A program made the position numbers and the translations under genes. This document shows, piece by piece, positions 36,554-48,780 of a stretch of 64,000 nucleotides of DNA. The notes below the pieces were generated by a model, which saw nothing but the letters and a program-made list of their open reading frames with translations, did no database searches and was not told the origin of the DNA. Position 1 is the stretch's first letter; every line of letters starts with the position of its first letter. This DNA comes from Megamerina dolium (lineage: Eukaryota; Arthropoda; Insecta; Diptera; Megamerinidae), in NCBI GenBank assembly GCA_963854835.1, contig OY978525.1, forward strand, positions 96,861,388 through 96,925,387, in the 5' to 3' direction.

Positions 36554-37818
36554 GAGGGCGGATTGATAATGAAGCTACCTAAGTAGGAAAAAATCATTTT
36601 TTTTCAAAAACCATTTATTTCTCAACATAGTCTTCGACATACTTAGTAAGATGATATTCCAACTTTTTATACCATCTGAATAATACGATTTCGGGAACCC
36701 CTCAAAATTCGCGTTAGTTTTGGTAATCACTTCTTCGTCTGAGCTGAATCTTTTACCTGCGAGCCATTTTTTCAAGTTTGGAAGCAGGAAAAAGTCACTA
36801 GGTGCTAAATCTGGACTATAAGGTGGATGATCAACCAATTTGAAGTGTATTTCACGTAATTTTAGCATCGTATCTAATGCTGTGTGAACCGGTGCGTTGT
36901 CTTGAAGAAAGAGCACTTTTTTCTTCTTTAAATGTGGTCGTTTTTTCTTGATTGCATCATTCAATTGATCCAATAATGCACGATAATACTTCCCTGTGAT
37001 TGTGGATCCTTTTTCAAGATAATCGATAAGCAATATTCCGAGTGCATTCCAAAATACAGTGGCCATAATCTTGCCAGCCGATTTCACTGCCTTCGCCTTC
37101 TTCGGAGCACTTCCACCAGCTTCCACTTGATTTTTGGTTTCAGGTGTGTAGTGGTGGAAACACGTTTCATCAACAGTTATTAATCGATGCCAAAAATCAA
37201 CAAGATTACGCTTTATCATGTGCAAACACCGCTGTGAAGTGGTCTCTCGAACTCGTTTTTGTTCGATACTGAGCAAACGCGGCACCCATTTTGCCGATAG
37301 CTTTTTCATATGCAAATGTTCATGCAAAATGTTGAACACACGTTCATATGAGATGTTTACCATTTCAACAATCTCAAGCAACTTGACTCGGCGATCATTC
37401 ATAACGATATCGAGGATTTTCGTGATATTTTCTTCAGTAACCACATCTTTTGGCCTTCCTGTTGATGGTATTGTTGCAGTGCTTGTTCGGCCGCGTTTAA
37501 ATTCATCAATCCAATATTTTACCATGTAATCTGACGGAGCAGACTCACCGTAATGTTTACCGAGCTTTTCTTTTGTCTCTTTCGCCGTTTTCCCTTTCAA
37601 ATAATAGTGTTGAATCACTGCACGAAATTCCCTTTTTACCATTTTTCAAGAAACACAAAAGTTGGTTACTTCAAACGACTACAACAAATAAACTAATCGA
37701 TGAATTTGGGTGAAATTTTAACAGCTGACGTTTGACAGATCGCAATTTCAAAAAAAAAAAAGTTTTTGTGTTTGTGCTGCCTTTTTCGTACTTAGGTAGC
37801 TTCTTTATCAATCCGCCG
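36554..37818 (-). mobile_element. Near-complete mariner transposon (mellifera-like)
   Basis: Inverted repeats of 29 bp (36557-36585 and 37789-37817; core GAAGCTACCTAAGTA) differ at one base, and similarity extends a few bases further with a second mismatch. TA dinucleotides lie just outside (36552-36553 and 37819-37820), as expected for the TA target duplication, although the outermost few bases do not pair cleanly. The element is about 1.27 kb, a normal length for mariner, and encodes a single transposase on the minus strand. It is the youngest-looking transposon in the window. Confidence 0.92.
36575..37642 (-). CDS. Mariner transposase, DD34D type, frameshifted near the C-terminus
   Basis: A 355-codon frame starting at 37642 with the usual MVKREFRAVI-type start. 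The enzyme would bind the element's TIRs, excise it and reinsert it at TA sites in the nucleus. Residues 1-110 hold the two helix-turn-helix DNA-binding units, linked by a GRP motif (62-64). WVPRLL at 119-124 stands for the dimerisation motif WVPHEL. The catalytic triad is D158 (TVDET), D248 (LFLQDNAPVH) and D283 (SPDLAPSDFF), with 34 residues between the second and third D. HPPYSPDLAPSDFFLLPNLK resembles the mellifera subfamily. After YYSDGIK (326) one A is missing from a short run at 36664-36668, so the last 29 residues are out of frame; the family-type stop would be at 36615-36617. Cys161 replaces the usual Trp. It is probably inactive or impaired. Confidence 0.93.
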   Translation of the reverse strand: MVKREFRAVIQHYYLKGKTAKETKEKLGKHYGESAPSDYMVKYWIDEFKRGRTSTATIPSTGRPKDVVTEENITKILDIVMNDRRVKLLEIVEMVNISYERVFNILHEHLHMKKLSAKWVPRLLSIEQKRVRETTSQRCLHMIKRNLVDFWHRLITVDETCFHHYTPETKNQVEAGGSAPKKAKAVKSAGKIMATVFWNALGILLIDYLEKGSTITGKYYRALLDQLNDAIKKKRPHLKKKKVLFLQDNAPVHTALDTMLKLREIHFKLVDHPPYSPDLAPSDFFLLPNLKKWLAGKRFSSDEEVITKTNANFEGFPKSYYSDGIKSWNIILLSMSKTMLRNKWFLKKNDFFLLR

Positions 37819-38035
37819 TACGTACTTGTACATATTCATACGTACATATACGTAATACAAATATCGGCGTTAAAGAAAGAAATTACTTGTGCCATTTATA
37901 TTGTTCCTCGTAAAATTTCCAAATTTTTTCTGATTGACACTTCGTCATTGTATACGCTGCAAAAAATTTCAAAAACATGCATTCTGTAGAAAATATATGT
38001 ATAGTTAGTTTTTTCTAGGATGATTTATTATTGAC

Positions 38036-38763
38036 TTAAGGGGGACTTACACCTTGTCAGCCAATTTTGGAGCTAGTTTTTGACAATTTATTGTAAAGAA
38101 ACTAGAAAAGATTTTCATTTGAATTTTTTTTTATTTATTAGTAGGACAATAGAATACCGCACATGATTTTTTTTCCATAGTCATGTTGACTTACAAGACC
38201 TTGAGATGACATTAACAGCCCGCGCCTCAAAAGTGAAAGGTCAAACGGTGTACATGATTAGATCGACCCTAGTTATCTGAAATCAAAAATCCAAGAAGAC
38301 TTTCAATTATTGTTACATTAGTGAGGTCCCGATCGTTAACTTTTTCAAAATTTAGATTTTTCACAAAATGGCGGGTATTTTTTTCACAAAATTCATTTTC
38401 GTACTATGTTTTTTGTCTTATATAAAACTGTCAAAATGCAGTAAATCGAAATTTTTTAAAAATGAACGATTGGGACCTTGCTAAGTGTTTTCTGAAAAAA
38501 AAAAAATTAATCCGATTCGTTGATTTGTTCTCTCGTAATCGTGTACACCAGTTTGAAAAATTAAAGTTTCGGAAAACCGCGTTCAAAGTTTCAGAACAGT
38601 ACAACACGTGAATCATGAGACTTACGATTAATCTGGATTAATCTAAAATGCCTGGTCCATAAATCGAATCCTTTTACAGGCTGATTTATAAGACCCTTTA
38701 GATCAGAAAAATGTAAAAAAAAAATTGATTTTTTGAAAGTGACAAGGTGTAAGTCCCCCTTAA
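38036..38763. mobile_element. TTAA-flanked MITE with perfect 20-bp TIRs (piggyBac-like)
   Basis: Positions 38040-38059 and 38740-38759 are perfect 20-bp inverted repeats beginning GGGGGACTTACACC. Both ends are flanked by TTAA (38036-38039 and 38760-38763). A TTAA duplication and G/C-rich termini are characteristic of piggyBac-type elements. The 680-bp interior has only broken frames, so the element is non-autonomous. Perfect TIRs suggest recent movement. The superfamily call is inferred from the target site and ends only. Confidence 0.82.
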
Positions 38764-39169
38764 AAACGGTTATTATGATAGTATAAATTTATTGGGGAAC
38801 CGGTAATAAATGTGATAAATGTAATAATATAGACTACTATTCAGGTTTTTTAGAAAAACGTATACGAGGACACTCTGGGAAGAATTGCGCCTAGCGCTAT
38901 TTATTTGTCGATATCGACAAAAAGTATTTGCTGTAGAATATTAAATCCTTTAGATGATATTTGTTAAATTTCTAATCGATCCGTCAATTTTTCCTTTGTT
39001 TCCAAGCTATTTGGATTTGAGGTGTTGGGGATTTTTTTGTAATGGAAAATCGGAAAATTATAAATGCGATTATCTAAATATTATAAAAAAAAGAAAAGAA
39101 ACCAAATGTACAAAGTGTAAACTCAGTTTGCAAAATACTATGTTGGAAAATGTATTGACGATTTGAAAT
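38764..39169. other. Non-coding DNA between transposons
   Basis: No motif recognised. The 70-codon plus-strand frame at 38954-39166 has four cysteines near its end (TKCTKCK) but no recognisable domain. Confidence 0.5.
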
Positions 39170-39570
39170 GAGTTCGTAAGACCACAAACACTGTCACTCC
39201 TTCCGGACATCTAAATGAGGTGGTTACTGAACAAATGATCGACTATGATATCGCATTGGACGATCCGTAAATGGAAGTGCGTGAGTTAGTAGAGATAAAA
39301 CAGATATTCTATTGCTCGATGGTTTTAATTTTTCATAAAGATTTGAATATGAAGAATTTAGCTGCAAAATGGGCGCCGCCTTTCCTAGTTTTACCAAACC
39401 ATCAGTTGAAACAGCTGCATTTGCTCACAAGTCATTAGTTGAGATGGCAAGAAATCAATGAAATATAGTGCAAATCGCTTTCTCATCTATTCACCAGATT
39501 TAGTTTTCAGCTATTACTATATGTTGCAAAATTTGAAAAGATGGCTCTCAGGAAAACGATTTTAGTTGAG
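39170..39570 (+). pseudogene. Mariner transposase relic, internally deleted
   Basis: The plus strand reads NEVVTEQMID, IALDDP, a stop, MEVRELVEI, then FHKDLNMKNLAAKWAPPFL in a second frame, which corresponds to the end of the DNA-binding domain and the WVP motif. It jumps to NRFLIYSPDLVFSYYYMLQNLKRWLSGKRF (written here only as segments: YSPDL near 39490, then LKRWLSGKRF), the region of the third catalytic Asp. The part with the first two Asp residues is deleted. It is related to, but clearly diverged from, the copy at 36.6-37.6 kb. Confidence 0.75.
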
Positions 39571-40539
39571 TTGAATAAAGTAGCCATGACTATGAAATTT
39601 ATCCATGGTTTTTTATTGCTTGGCGCAACACTTTTCAAACAATACTTCAAATAAATCTTTTCAAAACCGTCTTCACAACGATGATAGAACATAAATATCG
39701 AAGGTATTTGGAATTTCACGAAATATCATCAAAATTGGCAGAAAAATCATGTTTAAATGCTTTTCAAGAATACAATAATATACTAATGTAAGTTTTCATG
39801 TCATGTTCAATATGTTATAAAATATTATAAATTGTTTCAAATTGTAGATGTCAGTAAATATATGCTACTGAGGAAGTTTGTAAAACACCAACGAAACGTC
39901 TGGCGTACTTATGGAATAAAACTATTTTTATTTTGCATCTAAACAATCTTTTTGACCACGACAACATGCTAGCAACACACATAAAGCTGCACAAATTGAG
40001 GCAAAAAGTCTAATTATCTCACTTTTATTGTCAAACATTGGCAACATTCCACAATCTATATTTCACATCTTAGCATTTTTAAATCAACTTTCATGGTGGC
40101 CATTTATTGGAAGAAAAATCTGATTTGAAGAGCTTTTTTGAAAACCCTCCATCTGATGAATGGGTATCGGCAAATATTGATCAAGCAAAAAGTAATACAA
40201 TATTTTGGAGCGGTCATATTGAAAGGTACCATTTTAAAGATAATTTTTTGCAAAAAAAAAGTACACATTTTGCATTAACTGTTGAAAATGCAGTTCTCTA
40301 ATTAGGAAATTCGTGGAATTTTAAAGATTTACATTGATAGAGGCAGGAACAAGTAATGCAGCTTATAGACAAGATGCTTTATCGATCCATGCTGAATAAC
40401 GTTGATCAAACGATTTCGTTCTGGAAGTTTGAATGTCAAAGATACACCTTTGTCTAGCATCCAATCACGCGAAAAATATAAAAAATTCTTACGAATTCTG
40501 TTCCGATGAAAATTCACTGGAACCACATTGCTTAGAAAA

Positions 40540-40985
40540 TGTTTTCAAATAATTTACGTATGCTTAAATTGATAGAAAAATTTGCTCGATTGCATTTGGT
40601 TCGAAAATGGGCAACCTTTGAATGTTGCTGAATATGAGAAATGGGTCATATATGATAAAGTACAGCATAAAAGGGTGTGAAAGAGGCGATCGAAAGCGTT
40701 AAAAGAACAAGAATTGACGAATAAGAAGGCAGTGATCTCTTGCTGGTGGGACTGGAAGAGTGTTATATATTACCAGTTGCTCTAGCTTGGTCACATTATC
40801 GATTCGGAGCTCCACTGTGACCAACTAATGAGATTTGGTGAAGCAATCAAGCAAAAATCAGCAAGACCTTTGGCGACATGAGCAAAACCTAAGGAGCTTG
40901 GTTTGGAAGTTTTGGCTCCTCCACCAAATATCCCTGACGTTGCATCTTCAGACTACCATATATTCCTATCGTTTTTTTACTTAAC
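40540..40985 (+). pseudogene. Mariner transposase relic, catalytic region
   Basis: The plus strand gives YEKWVIYDKVQHKRV (family GDEKWVLYDNV-RKR-W), ISCWWDWKSVIYYQLL (family WWDWKGVIYYELL), IDSELHCDQLMRFGEAIKQK, LGLEVLAPPPNIPDVASSDYHIF (family LGWEVL-HPPYSPDLAPSDYHLF, in segments). The QDNA box between LxxK and LGLEV is missing and at least two stops are present. The motif style (WWDWKG, SDYHLF) differs from the mellifera-like copy, so this is a different mariner lineage. Confidence 0.76.
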
Positions 40986-43900
40986 CAATATTTTAATATA
41001 AAATAAAACAAACTTTATTTTTAGTTGATAACGACTGCGACATTTTTGGCGAGGCATCCCAATCTTATTATCGCATTATCAGCGATTTATAATTTTTCTT
41101 GGAAACATATATCGATCTGCTTACTTTTACGTGATTATGGTTTTTCATTAGTTTCATTCTTTAGATACTATACCTTACACATACCTTAACTTACCTTAGT
41201 TATTGATGAGAAATGTTGCTCAGAAAGACGTTGTTTTTTTCTCAATATTTTAATCCATTAGGAAGTGTGTAGGTACCTAGTAAATCCATGGATATGGAAG
41301 GAGAATGGGGGTTGTTATGGTTTATAGCATATATCATATATTTCGATGATTATTATTGGGAAGAATTTTATGTCAGGCGTTGCACCTGTATCTCATCTAG
41401 TGGAAACAGAAAAAGAGAAAGAGAGAAAGAGTTATAAAAGAAAAAACATGATGCAATCAAAATTTATTTGTCGAAAATTTGAAAAACCACAACCCTCTTT
41501 AAATATTATATTATTGTTCGTCCGTAGCAAAAACACAGTTGGGCTGTATAATTATGGAAATTCTCAAAAGTACAAGTAAACGTTAATTTTTGTTCGATTT
41601 TGTTTTGTTAGCGTTGCTAATAGAGTTCATTTTTAACCTATAATTTTGGCAATAATTTCATGACCAAATTTCATATGTATGAGAATCCACCATTAAACGG
41701 ATACTTTATATGTATTTTTTTCTGGTCATTTCGTTTAAATATTTCAATTTAAGTAGCACGTTTTTTAAGTTTACCCGTTGCCTGCCTCTTAACTGATATG
41801 GCTATTGTATGTACAATATATATGTTAAGAGTGTACAGTCTGACCATTAAATACCCGCAATTTTAGCTTAAAGAGGAATTAGAAATTACATTATAATAAT
41901 TCAAAAAAATATATATATATGATTTTATTCATATTACGAGTAGTTATTTATATTGATTTTTTATATAAACTTATTTATTAATATATTTATATTATATAGT
42001 ATTATTATTATTAATATTATATTATGTTATATATTTATATTATGTTTTATACTATTTTTATTTATATTAATTATTACTCAGTACAGAGTTTTAGCATGGA
42101 TTTTTGACATTGAATTTTGAGATGTAGTTCAGCACCTGTTTTAGGAATAGAAAGTAGTCACACCAAGACAAATTAAGTAAATACAGAGGGTAGTCGATGA
42201 GTGGAATCTGGCCTTTCATCAAAAATTTATTAATATTAATAAAACCAATTGGTTATTCGAGCAATTCTCGACCACAAAGTATGTAAAACTCCCAAATGAT
42301 ATTTCTCAAAATTTTTGGTTAGCAAAAAGTTAAAGCCCTGATTCTGGACTTTTTACGAATAAAAAAAAAAAAACAAAAAATAAAGGAAATATTAATGTTT
42401 CTAATGCTACCAAGATTTGGTAGATGGTGCTATAAATAGAAGCTAACTTAAAATTGAGGTTATTTAATTGGTAGACTGTAGGTATATATTGTATAAGAAG
42501 CTATTGGTAATCATCGCTATGCACTCGTTAGGAAGTTTTATCGTTTTCGTTTATTTTTGTTCTTCTTATTTTTAAAATACAATTTTATCAATATGTATTG
42601 CTTAAAGAATTTTTTAACATACAATGGCTATACATAATTCAGAAAAACAAACAAAGCCAAATATCCAGAAAGCTAAGTAAAAATAAAGTAATATGAAAAT
42701 GTTCGCAGATATTGTTTGTACGTACTCGTGTATACTATATGTGTGTATGTTGACTCCTTAAAGATGGCAGAAGCTTATACTTATATTTTATTTTTATGCT
42801 GCTGTTGCTACTGTTGTTTTATCCTTTTTTGTAGTAGCCAGTTGGTATCTGCTTTTGGAAATCAGCTAAAAAATAAATGCAATATATGTTTATATGAATA
42901 TATGCGAATGTTGATACGAGTACCTATAAGTATATGGTTAGTGTGTATGTATTTTTTATTGTACATTTACCTCTGCTTCTTTTGTTTTTGTTTTTTGTAT
43001 GAATACTATACATGCAGTGGCCATAACATCATCGGATATGAATGTGCGTACATATATATTTGTGTGCATGTGTGTGTGTGTGTGTGTATTTAATCGTATA
43101 AATGTACATTTTGTACAAAATGGTCAATTCATTTTTTTCGGTTTTTGTTGGTTGTTTGTTAAATTGTTTTTATGTAGGTACTCGTATACTTAGGTAGTAT
43201 GTATGTACAATATGTGTACAGTAAAGCACTATCAATGGGTGAATGCTTGAATGTTTGTTTAAATCGATCGATGGATGGATGGATGGATGGATGGATGGAT
43301 GGATGGTTGGTTGAATGTTTGGTTGAATGTTTGGTTATTTCGACGGGTTGAATGGATGGATGGATGCATCGACCGATGGATGAATTTAAACTTGATGGAT
43401 TACTACACGTTTCTGGTTTCATACGTAACTATGAACCAATATTGACAACAAACAATAAAATAACCATCTTGCGACAACCATTGGCAGATGAGTCGTTTCG
43501 GGTTAGTTACTTTTAATGGTTGCTATATGATAATATGTGCGTACGTATTTACAAATGAGTATTTTGATTAGTTTGTCTTGTTCAAAATAGTGATTTGTGA
43601 CATAGACGGATTTATGTTGTTTGTAGTACTTATGTACGAGTTAGTACGAATACATATTTAAGCGCAAACGCAAACACGCACAATGATTGTGATATAAAAT
43701 TGCAAATGTGACTCCAATCAGTTAGAAGCACATTGCAAATATTTATGTATTATTATTTATACAATCCGCATCATCATCAACGTTGTCATCACTAGCATCA
43801 CAATTGTAATAATAAACATGATTTTTTGTTGTTGATTTTTTTTTAATAAATTATACCAATCATAATAGTGGTTGTGGTTCCATAATTTTGTGGTATATTT

Positions 43901-46900
43901 TTTTCAGATGTAAATTTATGTATACATATAAGCATATTATGTATGCGAAAAATCATACAGCAGATAGATAAAAAATAACAAACAATAAAAGCATCCTACA
44001 ATTGATAACAACAACTATTACTACTATATATGGCGGTGGTACAGCATTTTCAAATATTGCAACTATGATACTAAACATATTGATTGAACTAATGTATTGT
44101 GTGTAGGTACATTAGTCTGGTACATGTACATATCTAAGGAAAAAACTTAAGTTTATCCGATTACAAATTGTAAATGCCAGAAATTTCATTTTGATCTGAA
44201 TGGGCGTCATATCAAAACTGGTGTAATTTCAACCACAAATGCTGAACTCGAATTCTATTGGCCCTGAACATAAGTAGGGTCACCGAGTGTGTGAGTGCAT
44301 TTACTCAGAGCAAAATATTTTGAGTTGAAACAGGTATTCGCAAGGATGCCTTCAAACTGTGTTTCCTTTTTGGTAGGAATTTTTGTAAAATTTTTTGAAT
44401 TGATGGTATTCCTTGAGTTTTGCAAATTTTGCCGATCTATTGCGACAATGCAAGTTTGTCATTTTGGAGCCCAGAAAAAATAATATCCAATTTATATGCA
44501 ATTCAGGTGTTCTTGGTATTAATTGTATTTTATTTTGTGAAGTGAAGTGAAATTTAAGTTTTCTGGATGGTTTTGCAAGGAATCATATATAATTGCTTCG
44601 GAATGGCGAAGCCAGATCTTTACGAAATCAGCACATTACTTGTTGAACTAATCACAAATTCAACTTACTGGAATTAAATACAAAATACAATGAGAATACA
44701 ATGATAAGGATCCGTAATACTGTTGATGAACCTCGTAAACTATACAGAGAACACGATTTGAGGATATACACATGGAATGAATAATAAACTAACGAACCAA
44801 ATAGAAGGCAGTGGTAGTTGGCGGAAGACATTCTTCCAGTGTCATCGATCCGTGTTGCCACATCAGCTCAGATCGTTAATTTGTCGCATGTGTGCCACAA
44901 AAAACATCTAAGGATTTGAGACATGAGGCATTAAAATCCAGAACCTGGAGAATCTTATATCCTTCCTTGGAATTTCCACTTGGAATCACCGAGTATGTGG
45001 CCAAATTTGGAGCAAGTTTAACCGTCCAAATCCTCTATATTTGGACAATTCTCGTATAGTAGCGAAGCAAATTGAAAAAAATTATTTTAAAGTTAAACTT
45101 TTTTATTTTTCATACAGATTTTGGGATGCTGAATCCGAATGTGTAATTTGTTATTCTGAAACTTTCTTTATAAAAATTACAATTCAGACAACGAACCCTT
45201 TTTGTTACTGAAATGTTTCCACGGTGTTGCCCCCTTTTGGGGTAAAGTTGATGGCACACAACCTTTGTTTCTTCCGTAAAAATGATTAAGAAAAACCTAA
45301 TGTTGTGGAGTTTCTTTTTTGCTATAGGCATACACGTATGAAATAACAGTGCTAGAAGATATCATGTTAGATGATGCATGCGTACTCAAGAACTCATTAA
45401 AGAGATCACCGTTTATGTGGGAAACCGTTTAATTGGTTCAAACTACCCTGCGATACTTTGGTTAAAGTAAAAATAGAGTTTCAAAATGAACCAAATAATT
45501 CACATTTAGTCTAAAAGTAAACTTGTAACACTGAAAATAGGAAGATAGGAACCAATCTAATGTATATATAAATATAAAATACATAAGGATATCTATATCT
45601 ATCATCATTTGAGTTGATGAAAATATGCTGTCTTCTATCGACTTAACGTTATTTTGCGCCATAGTGCGATTCTTCTTCATTGCTACGTGTACACGCAGAA
45701 GAAATATAAAATGTGGCTGTTGATAATGCTGCTTATTCTGATGTTAGTATTGTGTAATAAAATACATATGGTTGTATATGCATACATATACATATGTATG
45801 AGAAACAATATCCTTGTGTATGTATATGCACATACATAAATGTACTTGAATGTATGCAAAAAAATATACAATATTTTAGCTCCATACAGTGTGGCATACA
45901 CAATGAAAACATTAACAATGCGAATTGTGAATGCGAATAATGTTTGGTGCGGCTGCTTTTACCTGCCACTACAATGTTCTGATGGTGCTCCTGCTGTTGC
46001 TGCTGCTGTTGAAATGTTTATGCTTATATGCAGTAGCATCTTATAGTTTTGCCTGCTATACACCACTAACTTACACACATACACATTTATACACGCATAT
46101 ACTTACTTACCGTCAAACATAATCTGACAAACGGACAAACGAACAGGAAATAAGATCTGCTTACATTCGCTTGTTTTGCACCACCGTCGCCATTCTTAGG
46201 CTCCTGTTGCTGCAGATACTTTTAATGTTGTGGCTGTTGTTGTTGTTGTTGTTGTTGATATCAGCAGCAAAAATAAACCAAATAATAATACAAAAGTAAA
46301 AATTATAAAAAAAATTGTAACTACAAATGGCACTATAGAAGAAAAACAAAACCAAAAAACAAAAAATAATACCAACAACAATAATACTAACATCGTACAC
46401 TTTCACAAGAATCGCGCAGCAAGAAGCAACATTTTTACAACTGAGATTTTTCTGAAGATGTTGCTGTGTTGATGATAAAGATGATGTTGACAAGAAGGAC
46501 GTGGAGAAGAACAAGGCGGAAGAAGCAAAAACGAATGACTGATGCCACGGCCACTGCTGCATAATTCATGTGGATATTCTACTTCTGCTGCTGCTGCTTT
46601 TGCTCAATATTTCGTTCAGCAACGTTGTTACGATGTCAGGCGCCTATTCGCAACTGCTCGGGAGCGCCCTTTTACAATGCATAACTATTTGTATATTTTT
46701 AGCTTAGCTTTACACCGCAATTAGGTATATCTTATCGAAAATTTTACAATTATTTTATTATATTTATTTATTTATTTAATATATATGCATAATTGAAATC
46801 AGTATTAGGATACATACAACAGACCAGAAGAATAATAATTAACATAATTAAAATACTTTCAATGATTTTGTATGCAACTTTTTTCTTGCTCCTTACTTTT

Positions 46901-47120
46901 TTTTCTATTTGCCTGTTTCACGATTAGAGATAGTCAAATAACCAATTTAGAAGGCATATACTCAGAAGGCGTATTACAGTGGTTCTAAAATTAGAAATTT
47001 TCTGCCATAATTGTGGCCTATTTTTGTGAACGTCATAAAAATAAATAAATAAGTAGCATTTATAGGGTCCTAAGGGCGCTTTGGCCGCGCTTCTCTTCTA
47101 GCATTAAAGTGTATATTTTT
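40986..47120. other. Non-coding DNA with microsatellites
   Basis: Contains TG repeats at 43069-43087, a GGAT tract at 43267-43305, a TGT tract at 46235-46258, and ATTATT/TATA runs at 41900-42070. Frames at 45654-46724 and 42716-43422 are low-complexity and overlap in several frames. No gene or clear transposon was recognised in these 6 kb. Confidence 0.5.
43267..43305 (+). repeat. GGAT tetranucleotide microsatellite
   Basis: An uninterrupted run of ATGG units, with imperfect continuation (TTGG, ATGTTTGG) to about 43390. Such tracts are length-variable; no function is suggested. Confidence 0.9.
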
Positions 47121-47370
47121 GTACAGTATTAAAGGGACCTAATTATATTAGCCAGTTCCGAAAGGCAGAACCTTTGTGACATCGTTTTTCGGAACTTTGT
47201 CACAGAGCTCTTTTAGAAGCTTTTTACTGCCGGAAGAATTGCCAATTGCTTGCCGAGGGATGGGTACCGTTCGAAAGAAAATTTTTTTCGATATTACAGC
47301 TGTGCTTCAGCCGAGGATTAAACCCCCGACCTACAGATCAGATCACACTAACCTCTGAGCTACGGCATGC
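47121..47370 (-). repeat. tRNA-derived SINE, copy B (most complete)
   Basis: Read on the minus strand from 47370: CCGTAGCTCAGAGGTTAGTG (A box), GGTCGGGGGTTTAATCC (B box), then a body with ATATCGAAAAAAATTTTC, GCAAGCAATTGGCAATTC, GCTCTGTGACAAAG, TCACAAAGGTTCTGCC, TTTCGGAACTGGCTAATATAA. It ends near TACTGTAC. This is the only copy in the window with head and body joined, so it defines the family at about 250 bp. It would be transcribed by RNA polymerase III and moved by a partner LINE. No source tRNA is proposed. Confidence 0.82.
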
Positions 47371-47400
47371 ATAATTAATAGCAATTGTAATTATTAGTAT

Positions 47401-47453
47401 ACCCACAACCTGGAGATCAGAAGGCCAACGCACTAACCTTTGAGCTACGGCAC
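47401..47453 (-). repeat. Second SINE head fragment beside copy B
   Basis: The minus strand carries GGTGCCGTAGCTCAAAGG with TTAGTGCGTTGGCCTTCTGATC, the 5' half of a head closely matching copy B. The B box is missing. Similar AT-rich 27-bp sequences (about 47374-47400 and 47516-47542) flank the fragment together with an AAATA-rich tract, which suggests local duplication or two successive insertions. Confidence 0.65.
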
Positions 47454-48029
47454 CTATAGTTCATAACAAATTAAAGTTTTAATAATAAATAAAATAAAAT
47501 AAAATAAAAATAATAATTGATAGTAATTGCAATTATTAGTAATATCTAGTATATTTAAACGAGTTGTACAACATTATAATATATAAGTTGTTTCAGAGTA
47601 AAATATTACATTTAGCGGTGCATTAATGTCGAAAATATATTGCAATGATGTCGACTTTTTTTATAAAAAAATATATTTTTACAATTATGTAGAGCCCGCA
47701 GTTTATCCAAATTTTAATTAGATATTATTGCAAATATTTATGGAATAAATATGAAATGTGTGTAAATATTTTTTCGATATTAATCCTTTAATTCATACAA
47801 AATTATAATTAATTTATACAAAAATTACAACGTTTAATGCTTATCAGCATTCAATCATGAACGAATAAAATGGCAAACTATTGTAGAGGGTGTACGAACT
47901 AAATACAAATGGAATATATTATTATAATTTTTTAGATATTTAACTTCAATTAATTATTAAGTGAGGAAAAAGAAATCCATATTGTTTAAGGATAATATGG
48001 TTCGGATTGTCCGATTTGGGTCAAATATA

Positions 48030-48780
48030 AAACGCTTTGTTTTATGAATTGTTTCTATTTTAAAGGTATATTCATAAATATACTCTCCATTACAAGCCCA
48101 GGTCCTTATCAGCGAAAAACAGGTCTCATTAATTTTCACAATCTTCTCCTGAGGCGGCTATCATATCATTGCGGGAGTTCTGTAATAATAGAAAAATATG
48201 GTAATAATTCCATACCAAGTCCGAGCTATAATATGAATGCATACAAACTTACCAATCAAACTCCCGGAATATTGGCAAACTACTGTAGACGTGTGTAACC
48301 TAACGTTTTCCTAATGGAAAACAATATCTTCCCTTTGGTGGTAAATTCTGGTCATTCCTGATTAAGCATTAGACATTTGATTATATGGAAATAGTTTATA
48401 ATAGACTTTCTACTATAAGATCTGATTTGACCACCATTTTTGAATAATATTGTCATATGTGGTGACCCATTTCCAGTCATCGTTGGTTTAAGAAATCGAT
48501 TTTCGATATATTTGACTAGATAGAAATTAGATTTCTTGTGGCATCCAAGCATCAAGTTTTTTGTTTTTTTAATCCAGCTTTAGGTAGATATTTTCAACTG
48601 TTTTGTGGTCGATCTTTAGCTCTTGGGCGATGTTACGATCAATTATATCTACATTTTCGTAGGATGGGTCACCTGTGAATCTCAAATATTGAATATATCG
48701 CAACCTTGAATTATTGAATATTATTGCAACCATTTGGAAGACCAAAACTGTTGAAAACTTGAAAACTGTTTACAAAAGTT
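48030..48780 (-). pseudogene. Mariner transposase relic, nearly full length but highly decayed
   Basis: Reading the minus strand from 48780 with several frame changes: IDRNIAQELKIDHKTVENIY (second helix-turn-helix), KWVTTYDNIIQKWW (family TGDEKWVTYDN), then YHQREDIVFH (family NRKGVVFHQDNA), CMHSYYSSDLVWNYYHIF (family LMHPPYSPDLAPSDYHLF) and DLFFADKDLG (family DQFFADKD). The order is that of a mariner transposase with SDYHLF-type third box. Every catalytic segment is altered or shifted, so it is an old dead copy. Confidence 0.72.

Noticed and set aside
37218..37529. 103-codon plus-strand frame
   Set aside because: It is the complement of the mariner transposase gene and has no independent support.
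44652..45331. Minus-strand frames that might be another transposase relic
   Set aside because: No catalytic or DNA-binding motif could be aligned in any frame.
46161..46562. 133-codon minus-strand frame with an Asn run and hydrophobic stretch
   Set aside because: It overlaps open frames on the opposite strand made of the same TGT/CAA repeats. Composition, not homology, keeps it open.
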